Assembly (NCBI GenBank): GCA_964574335.1
Contig: CAZNNH010000268.1
Span: forward strand, 1-5,904
Length of the DNA stretch: 5,904 bases
Direction: 5' to 3'
DNA from: CAZNNH01 sp964574335
GTDB lineage: Bacteria; Acidobacteriota; Vicinamibacteria; Fen-336
Shown here: positions 1 to 4,255 of the stretch, one piece after another
Numbering within the stretch: position 1 is the first letter of the stretch
Layout: each line of letters starts with the position of its first letter
Position numbers and translations under genes: made by a program
Notes under the pieces: generated by a model
Seen by the model: the letters and a program-made list of their open reading frames with translations, nothing else
Told to the model about the DNA's origin: nothing
Databases searched by the model: none

Positions 1-290
1 TCCCTTCAGTGAAGGTCAAGCCGCCGCGCATCGCCGAAAGCCCAGTGGCGATGGAGTGCGAGCTGCTCCAGATCGTCGACCTCGGCCCGAGCAGCGCCCT
101 GGTGCTCGGCCGCGTGCTGGCGATGTACGTGCGCGACCAGGTCGTGCTCGACGCGCAGAGGCACTACATCAACACACCGGCGCTCAGGCTTGTCGGCCGC
201 ATGCACGGTACCGGCTGGTACGCGCGCACCTCCGACCTCTTCGAGATGCCCCGGATCGCGCTTGGAGACTGGAAGTCCCGATCCAAGTGA
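1..290 (+). CDS. Flavin reductase-like FMN-binding protein, C-terminal part (5' truncated by window edge)
   Basis: The frame is open from the left edge (first whole codon at base 3) to TGA at 288-290, giving about 95 residues. The GTG at base 9 reads as an internal valine in PSVKVKPP, so it is not the start. The stretch KPPRIAESPVAMECELLQI is typical of the region after the FMN site in the flavin reductase / DIM6-NTAB family, a split-barrel flavoprotein. The ending, with NTPALRLVGRMHGTGWYART then LFEMPRI, also matches how these proteins of about 200 residues close. Known members bind FMN and reduce flavins or related substrates with NAD(P)H in the cytoplasm; the substrate here cannot be told. 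About half the protein lies outside the window. The next gene begins 84 bases later on the same strand behind a small hairpin, so co-transcription is uncertain. Confidence 0.85.
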   Translation, partial: PSVKVKPPRIAESPVAMECELLQIVDLGPSSALVLGRVLAMYVRDQVVLDAQRHYINTPALRLVGRMHGTGWYARTSDLFEMPRIALGDWKSRSK

Positions 291-317
291 TCGCTGGAGG
301 CGTCTGCGTCCGTCAGT

Positions 318-334
318 CCGGGCTAGAGGCCCGG
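318..334 (+). terminator. Small GC hairpin after the flavin reductase gene, possible weak terminator
   Basis: CCGGGC (318-323) and GCCCGG (329-334) form a perfect 6-bp stem around the loop TAGAG, starting 28 bases after the stop codon. No T-run follows, so this is not a classical intrinsic terminator. It could slow transcription, stabilise the 3' end, or be chance in GC-rich DNA. Confidence 0.25.
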
Positions 335-374
335 TCCCCACGCGTCGACCCCGAGGTGGCGTTACCATCGGGCC

Positions 375-1445
375 ATGTTGATACTTACCCTTCTCGTCTT
401 CCTGGCAGCACCTGCCCCCGACCCGGTCGATCCCGCCCTGGCGGAGCGCTTTGCCCGCCTGGCCCTCGACTGCGTCCACCGCGAGTACCCGAACAAGATC
501 GCCCACGTCCTCGGCTCCGACGCGGACGTGCGCCCGCCCCGTGAGCTGACGCCCGCCTTCTACGGCTGCTACGACTGGCACTCCTCCGTCCACGGCCACT
601 GGCTGCTGGCCCGGATCGCCCGCGTGCTGCCGGACGCGCCGATCGCGGCCGAGGCCCGCCAGGCGCTCTCGCAGAGCCTGACCGCCGAGAACCTGGCCGC
701 CGAGGCCCGCTACCTCGAGGGGAAAGGCCGGGTGAGCTTCGAGCGCCCCTACGGCCTGGCCTGGCTGCTGCAGCTCGCGGCGGAGCTGCGCGTCTGGGAC
801 CTGCCCGAGGCCCGCGCCTGGGCGGAGGCGCTCGCCCCCCTCGAGAAAGCGGCCGCCGTCCGGATCGCCGACTGGCTGCCCAAGCTGACCGCCCCGATCC
901 GGATCGGCGAGCACTCCCAGACCGCCTTCGCCCTGGGACTGGTCCTGGACTGGGCCCGGGAGGCCGGCGACGTGGCGACACAGCGGCTTCTGGAAACGCG
1001 CTCCCGGGACTTCTACGGAGCCGACCGTGACTGCCCCCTCGGCTACGAGCCCTCGGGTGAGGACTTCCTCTCGCCGTGTCTCGGCGAGGCCGATCTGATG
1101 CGGCGGGTCCTGGCCCCGGCCGAGTACGCGCGCTGGCTCGACGGCTTCCTCCCTTCGCTCCCGGTCGACGGATCGGCCGGTTGGCTGGAGCCGGGGATCG
1201 TCACCGACCCCACCGATCCCAAGCTGGCGCACCTCGACGGGCTGAACCTGAGCCGGGCCTGGATGCTGGAGGGGATGGCCTCCGGCCTCCCCGAGGGGGA
1301 CGCGCGCCGGCCCGCGCTGCGCGCCGCCGCCGCCGCCCACCGCGAGAAGGGGCTGCGGGCGGTGACCGGCGAGCACTACGAAGGCGGTCACTGGCTCGGC
1401 ACCTTCGCGGTCTACCTCGTCACCGAGCGGGGGTTGCGGCCATGA
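375..1445 (+). CDS. DUF2891 family protein, probably exported
   Basis: A 356-residue protein whose sequence fits the DUF2891 family along its full length. Members are predicted to be all-helical, toroid-like proteins similar to glycoside-processing enzymes, but no reaction is established. Features recognised as family-like are YGCYDWHSSVHGHW (about 63-76), RPYGLAW (125-131), GEHSQTAFALGL (178-189), PSGEDFLSPCLGEADLM (226-242), HLDGLNLSRAW (286-296) and HYEGGHWLGTFAVYL (334-348). The many His, Asp, Glu and Trp residues in these blocks suggest a carbohydrate-type active site (inference). The first 15 residues, MLILTLLVFLAAPAP, look like a short signal peptide or N-terminal anchor, so the protein is probably periplasmic. 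ATG 375 is chosen because the signal sequence begins there; a purine-rich GAGGTGG lies at 353-359, rather far upstream. The stop overlaps the tolC-like start as ATGA, implying coupled translation. Confidence 0.88.
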   Translation: MLILTLLVFLAAPAPDPVDPALAERFARLALDCVHREYPNKIAHVLGSDADVRPPRELTPAFYGCYDWHSSVHGHWLLARIARVLPDAPIAAEARQALSQSLTAENLAAEARYLEGKGRVSFERPYGLAWLLQLAAELRVWDLPEARAWAEALAPLEKAAAVRIADWLPKLTAPIRIGEHSQTAFALGLVLDWAREAGDVATQRLLETRSRDFYGADRDCPLGYEPSGEDFLSPCLGEADLMRRVLAPAEYARWLDGFLPSLPVDGSAGWLEPGIVTDPTDPKLAHLDGLNLSRAWMLEGMASGLPEGDARRPALRAAAAAHREKGLRAVTGEHYEGGHWLGTFAVYLVTERGLRP

Positions 1446-2875
1446 CCCGGGGCCTTCTCCTGACCGCGGTCGCGGTGACGGCGCTGATCGCCCCGAAGGG
1501 CGCGCTCGCGGACCCGAGCGCGGGAGTCCCGGTGGCGCCCGAAGAGCCGGCCGCCGCGTCGACGGCGCAGGAGCCGCTTCGCGGCGGCGTGCCGGAGACC
1601 CTGCCGGTGGCCGGTCCGGTGCGCCTCACCCTCCAGGACGCGATCGCCCGCGGCTTGCAGCACAACCTCGCGGCGGTGTTGGCCGCCGCCGGACTGCGCG
1701 GGGCACGCGGGGCTCGTCTCGACGCCCTGGCCGGGGTGCTGCCGTCGCTCTCGGCCGGCCTTTCCGCCTCGCGCCAGAAGATCAGCCTGGAGGAGTTCGG
1801 CTTCCCGGTGGCGCCGGGCGAGTCCCCCCTGATCGGACCGTTCGAGGTGGTGCGGGGGCAGCTCAACCTGACGGAGACGATCGGCTGGGGCGCCATCGAG
1901 CACGCCCGGGCGGGAGGCGAGCGCCTGTCGGCAGCGCGCGAGTCTCAGCAGGACGTGCGTGAGCGGGTGGTGACGGCCGTGGCCGGCCTCTACCTCCAGG
2001 CCGTCACCTCCGCCACCCGGGTGGCGGCGGCGCGCGCCCAGCTCGCCACGGCGCAAACGCTGGCCACGCGAGCGGAGGACATGAACCGGGCCGGTACCGT
2101 CGCCGGCATCGAGGTCCTCCGTGCCAACGTGCAACTGGCCGCCCAGAAGCAGCGGCTCATCCAGGCCCAGAACGAAGAGGCCCGACGCCGGCTGTCCCTG
2201 TCTCGCGCGATCGGCCTTCCTCTCGATCGGGAGCTGGAGCTGGTCGACCGCGCCCCCTACCTCGAGCTGGAGGCGCTCGGCCTGGACGAGGCGGTCGAGC
2301 AGGCGCTCCTCACCCGCGCCGACCTGAAGGCGGCGGAGGCGTCGCTCCGGGCGGCCGAGCACGAGGGCCGGGCGGCCTTCGGAGCGGCCCTGCCCTCGCT
2401 GCACCTGGGCGCCGAGCTGGCGGGCGTCGGGCCCCGCCCCTCCGAGGCCAAGCGCGTCTACGCCTTGGTGGCCCGGGTCAGCGTCCCCATCTTCGAGGGC
2501 GGGCGCGCCCAGGCACAGGTCGCCCAGGCCCATGCCGCGCTGGACCAGCAACGCGCCCGGGTGGCCGACCTGCGGGCTCGGATCGAGTACGAGGTCCGCG
2601 CGGCGCGCCTCGACCTCGAGGCCTCCGCCCAGCAGGTGGTGGTGGCCCGCGACGCCCGGGAGCTCGCCGAGAGACAGGTGGAGCAGGCGGAGGACCGCTT
2701 CGCCGGCGGGGTGGCGAGCAACATCGAGGTGGTCGAGGCGCAGCAGGCCCTGGCCGAGGCGACCGAGAGCTACATCTCGGGATTGACGGCGCACAACCTG
2801 AGCAAGCTGGCCCTCGCCCGAGCGCTGGGCGTTGCGGAGGCGGAGGCCGCGCACTTCCTGGGCGAAGGGAGATGA
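1442..2875 (+). CDS. TolC family outer-membrane efflux channel protein
   Basis: A 477-residue protein. Residues 1-23 form a signal peptide (MTRG, a hydrophobic stretch, then ALA before DPSAG). There is no lipobox cysteine, unlike OprM/NodT lipoproteins. Two homologous outer-membrane efflux (OEP) halves follow. The first starts at LTLQDAIARGLQHNLA (63-78), passes PSLSAGLSAS in the first beta-barrel strand (101-110), and continues in long Ala/Arg/Gln-rich helices to about 255. The second starts at LGLDEAVEQALLTRADLKAAE (about 279-299), with strand PSLHLGAELAGVG (318-330), VARVSVPIFEGG (343-354) and a coiled-coil stretch from about 355 to 460. Such proteins trimerise into an outer-membrane beta-barrel with a periplasmic alpha-helical tunnel and export drugs, metals or proteins with an adaptor and inner-membrane pump. 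The ATG overlaps the stop of the DUF2891 gene. The open frame extends upstream to 1076, but that part is a shadow of DUF2891 and the signal peptide fixes the start at 1442. No adaptor or pump gene survives next to it, so the substrate is unknown. Confidence 0.95.
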   Translation: MTRGLLLTAVAVTALIAPKGALADPSAGVPVAPEEPAAASTAQEPLRGGVPETLPVAGPVRLTLQDAIARGLQHNLAAVLAAAGLRGARGARLDALAGVLPSLSAGLSASRQKISLEEFGFPVAPGESPLIGPFEVVRGQLNLTETIGWGAIEHARAGGERLSAARESQQDVRERVVTAVAGLYLQAVTSATRVAAARAQLATAQTLATRAEDMNRAGTVAGIEVLRANVQLAAQKQRLIQAQNEEARRRLSLSRAIGLPLDRELELVDRAPYLELEALGLDEAVEQALLTRADLKAAEASLRAAEHEGRAAFGAALPSLHLGAELAGVGPRPSEAKRVYALVARVSVPIFEGGRAQAQVAQAHAALDQQRARVADLRARIEYEVRAARLDLEASAQQVVVARDARELAERQVEQAEDRFAGGVASNIEVVEAQQALAEATESYISGLTAHNLSKLALARALGVAEAEAAHFLGEGR

Positions 2876-2985
2876 GCACTCGAGAGACAGGCCTGGCCTC
2901 CGCCCATCGAGAGCCCGGCGATCGTGCGGCATCGCCACGATCATCGGCCTGGCCCGGCCGGACGCGATCAGACTGTCGAGGATGA
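2872..2985 (+). pseudogene. Possible beginning of a lost downstream operon gene (37 codons)
   Basis: An ATG at 2872 overlaps the tolC stop as ATGA, the same arrangement as at the DUF2891/tolC boundary. It is preceded by the purine-rich GAAGGGAG (2864-2871), although that lies very close to the start. The frame begins MSTRETGLASAHRE and stops at TGA 2983-2985. From about base 2918 the opposite strand carries esterase-remnant coding sequence, so the later codons of this frame are shadow. The simplest reading is that the first 10-15 codons belong to a former next gene of the operon, perhaps the periplasmic adaptor usually paired with TolC, whose body was deleted. No family homology can be seen in so few residues, and a chance ATGA remains possible. 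Confidence 0.25.
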
Positions 2986-3178
2986 AGCTCGCGCGCACGT
3001 CCTCCGTCCAGCCGCTTTCGAGGTCTCCGGATCCATGCAGGAGGTAGAGCACCGGGTAGCGGCGGTTCACGTCCGAAGAGTAGCCGCACGGTGTGTAGAC
3101 CCGGAGGGGGCGGACCTGGTTCAGGATCGCCGAGCGATGCCGGGCTCCTGGACCCGCATTCGGGAGTCCGGTATCGTT
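2918..3178 (-). pseudogene. Remnant of a putative esterase (alpha/beta hydrolase, PF00756-like), N-terminal region only
   Basis: On the minus strand a frame opens after a TAG at 3179-3181. It reads through RSAILNQVRPLRVYTPCGY, then RRYPVLYLLHGSGD, ESGWTEDVRASFILDSLIA and ARPMIVAMPHD. This is the standard N-terminal order of the enterochelin esterase / esterase D / feruloyl esterase family: strand, YPVLYLLHG with the oxyanion loop, a Trp-containing helix, and a strand ending in MP. Homology stops near base 2918, and the frame then runs antisense into tolC. The nucleophile elbow GxSxGG and the downstream Asp and His of the triad are therefore absent. The N-terminus lacks a signal peptide and a convincing start. 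About 87 codons remain of a protein normally 250-400 residues long, so the remnant cannot be active. Its convergent orientation against tolC and its abrupt end suggest a deletion. Confidence 0.75.
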
Positions 3179-3184
3179 CTAGTC

Positions 3185-3226
3185 GTGACCCGGTGACCGA
3201 CCTTGTGGTCGGTGCTCGTCAGGAGG
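3185..3226 (+). promoter_or_regulatory. Leader of the nucleotidyltransferase gene: direct repeats, perfect hairpin and Shine-Dalgarno
   Basis: Two copies of GTGACC (3185-3190 and 3193-3198) are separated by CG, an 8-bp period. Overlapping the second copy, ACCGACC (3196-3202) and GGTCGGT (3207-3213) form a perfect 7-bp inverted repeat around TTGT. A strong AGGAGG (3221-3226) follows, 7 bases before the GTG start at 3234; this spacing supports that start. The inverted repeat could be an operator for an autoregulatory protein, or an RNA hairpin just ahead of the ribosome site. Which of these holds is inference. No convincing -35/-10 pair was identified, though TATCGT around 3172 is a weak -10 candidate. 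Confidence 0.4.
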
Positions 3227-3233
3227 CGGCTCG

Positions 3234-3683
3234 GTGGAGTTGCAGGCCGAGACGGAACGGCTGGTTGCGGCGCTGGAGGAGGCCTCCGTCCCCTATGCGA
3301 TCGCCGGCGCGATCGCCCTTGCCGTCCACGGCGTCCCCCGAGCCACCACCGACATCGACCTCCTGGTGATGCCGCAGGACCTGGACGCCGCGCGGCAGGT
3401 CGCGCGCGACCGCGGCTTCGTCATCGAGGCGCTACCGATGCGCTTCTCCGATGGGATGGAGGTGACGCGCCTCACGCGGATCGAGGGTGAGGAGTCCCTG
3501 ACGGTCGACCTGCTGCTGGTGAATCCCCAGCTCGAGGCGGTCTGGGCTTCGCGGGAGCGCCGACGATGGGCGATCGGGGAGTTCTGGGTGGTCTCCCGCG
3601 ACGGGCTGATTCAGATGAAGGCCTGGGCCAACCGGCCTCAGGACATCGCCGATATCCACCGGCTGAATGAGGCCGACCGGTGA
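3234..3683 (+). CDS. Small nucleotidyltransferase (AbiEii/MNT-like, DUF6036-type fold)
   Basis: A 149-residue protein starting at GTG 3234, behind AGGAGG with 7-base spacing. After an N-terminal helix, VPYAIAGAIALAVHGVPRATTDIDLLV (written as two parts: VPYAIAGAIALAVHG, 19-33, and VPRATTDIDLLV, 34-45) forms the nucleotidyltransferase core. It has the D40-x-D42 metal pair and a third acidic residue, D92, in SLTVDLLLVN. The glycine motif is AGAIAL rather than the common GGxAL. The C-terminal part, GLIQMKAWANRPQDIADIHRL (K129, R134, D137, D140), is typical of AbiEii-like and DUF6036-like enzymes. Relatives transfer nucleotides to tRNAs or proteins and often form one half of a toxin-antitoxin pair in the cytoplasm; the target here is unknown. 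All three carboxylates are present, so it should be catalytically competent. The stop overlaps the start of the next small gene (GTGA), suggesting coupled synthesis. Calling it toxin or antitoxin is not justified by sequence alone. Confidence 0.82.
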   Translation: MELQAETERLVAALEEASVPYAIAGAIALAVHGVPRATTDIDLLVMPQDLDAARQVARDRGFVIEALPMRFSDGMEVTRLTRIEGEESLTVDLLLVNPQLEAVWASRERRRWAIGEFWVVSRDGLIQMKAWANRPQDIADIHRLNEADR

Positions 3684-3880
3684 GCGCGGACATGGGAGCC
3701 GCCGGCATCACCTCGCGCTTGGCCCGTGTCTCGGCCGCATCCGACCTGCGGACGAGCCGGCGCCTGGACCCCAAGGTGGACATGTCGCCGGAGGCTATCT
3801 CTCGACGCCTCCGCCTGCAGTCGCAGCTCCGGGCTGCCTGTCTGGCGTGGGGCCGCGCCAGGGCGGAGACGCATCCCTAG
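3680..3880 (+). CDS. Small basic protein coupled to the nucleotidyltransferase, function unknown
   Basis: A 66-residue protein starting at GTG 3680, which overlaps the preceding TGA. TGAGG at 3668-3672 lies 7 bases upstream, a good ribosome site for this start; ATG 3692 is an alternative. The N-terminal third is Ala/Ser/Arg-rich and low in information. The likely conserved core is KVDMSPEAISRRLRLQSQL (about 32-50), continuing RAACLAWGRA (51-60). This reads as a capped helix followed by a long amphipathic helix with basic residues on one face. No HEPN RX4-6H motif, zinc site, membrane segment or DNA-binding signature is visible. From its position it is best viewed as the partner of the nucleotidyltransferase, either binding it or controlling it (inference). 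Tight coupling and codon use like its neighbour argue that it is a real gene. Confidence 0.6.
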   Translation: MSADMGAAGITSRLARVSAASDLRTSRRLDPKVDMSPEAISRRLRLQSQLRAACLAWGRARAETHP

Positions 3881-3881
3881 C

Positions 3882-3894
3882 CTAGCGGCGCTAG
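3882..3894. repeat. Short CTAG-rich inverted repeat after the small gene
   Basis: CTAGC (3882-3886) and GCTAG (3890-3894) form a 5-bp inverted repeat around GGC. A third CTAG lies in the stop region at 3877-3880. CTAG is often scarce in bacterial DNA, so three copies in 18 bases stand out. There is no T-run and the stem is short, so terminator function is doubtful. Confidence 0.2.
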
Positions 3895-3908
3895 AGGCTG
3901 GAGGTGCG

Positions 3909-4138
3909 AGGCGGTGGCAGCACGTTGCTGGTTTCGCTCGTGAGCTGTCCTTTCTGGGGCTTGAGCCGCCGTTTCCGGTCTGTGAGCTGCGGCCGGGAGC
4001 GCCGGATCGGCCGGCGTACGTGGCGCTGCTACGCCACGTGCTCCGCCCGCCCGGGGGAAGGAGCGCTTGGAGGCTCGCCCCGACAGTCTGGTGCGCATCC
4101 TCTGGAAGAGCGAAGTCCTCCGGCCGAAGGCGCTGGGG
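3909..4138 (+). pseudogene. Possible frameshifted coding remnant of unknown family
   Basis: This lies in the 375-base gap between the small protein and the repeat-protein gene. One frame reads RRWQHVAGFARELSFLGLE, PPFPVCELRPGAPDRPAY and VALLRHVLRPPGG (3909-4058), a composition that looks protein-like rather than random. In the frame starting at TTG 4067 the text continues LEARPDSLVRILWKSEVL then RPKALG. The two join perfectly if one G is added to the G5 run at 4053-4057, giving PPGGKERLEARPD across the join. No start codon or ribosome site is seen for the first part, and the tail after 4138 loses its protein-like look. I do not recognise the family. It may be a decayed gene, perhaps once part of the neighbouring module, a single-base assembly error, or chance. 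The rest of 3881-4255 holds only weak inverted repeats. Confidence 0.35.
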
Positions 4139-4222
4139 TGCCGGAGCAGCCACGGCAGCCGGGAGGATGACCAGTCGAAGCCGCGGGCGGCGCGGGGCCA
4201 AGGCGTCCGCGCGCTGACCGTC

Positions 4223-4246
4223 CCGCCCCTCCGCAGGTGGAGGCGG
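4223..4246 (-). terminator. Imperfect GC hairpin downstream of the repeat-protein gene
   Basis: CCG plus CCTCC on one arm (4223-4225, 4228-4232) can pair with GGAGGCGG (4239-4246) around GCAGGT, with a two-base bulge. It begins about 10 bases beyond the TAG of the minus-strand gene. No U-tract follows in either direction, so it is at best a weak or factor-dependent terminator site. Confidence 0.2.
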
Positions 4247-4255
4247 ATGCGGTGC

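Noticed and set aside
6..1391. 461-codon minus-strand open frame across the flavin reductase and DUF2891 genes
   Set aside because: It mirrors two recognisable plus-strand proteins. Its residues are low-complexity Gly/Arg/Val text with no family motif; long antisense frames are expected in GC-rich codon-biased DNA.
1076..1441. Upstream extension of the TolC frame
   Set aside because: The extra codons are Arg/Gly-rich shadow of DUF2891. The signal peptide and ATGA overlap place the real start at 1442.
1412..3070. 552-codon minus-strand open frame that begins with esterase sequence
   Set aside because: Only its first 50 or so residues match a family. The rest is the antisense of tolC, so it is not a fused protein but a remnant running into shadow.
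2876..3230. Insertion sequence ends or transposase at the tolC/esterase junction
   Set aside because: No transposase-like coding, paired terminal inverted repeats or target duplication could be seen; a simple deletion explains the junction.
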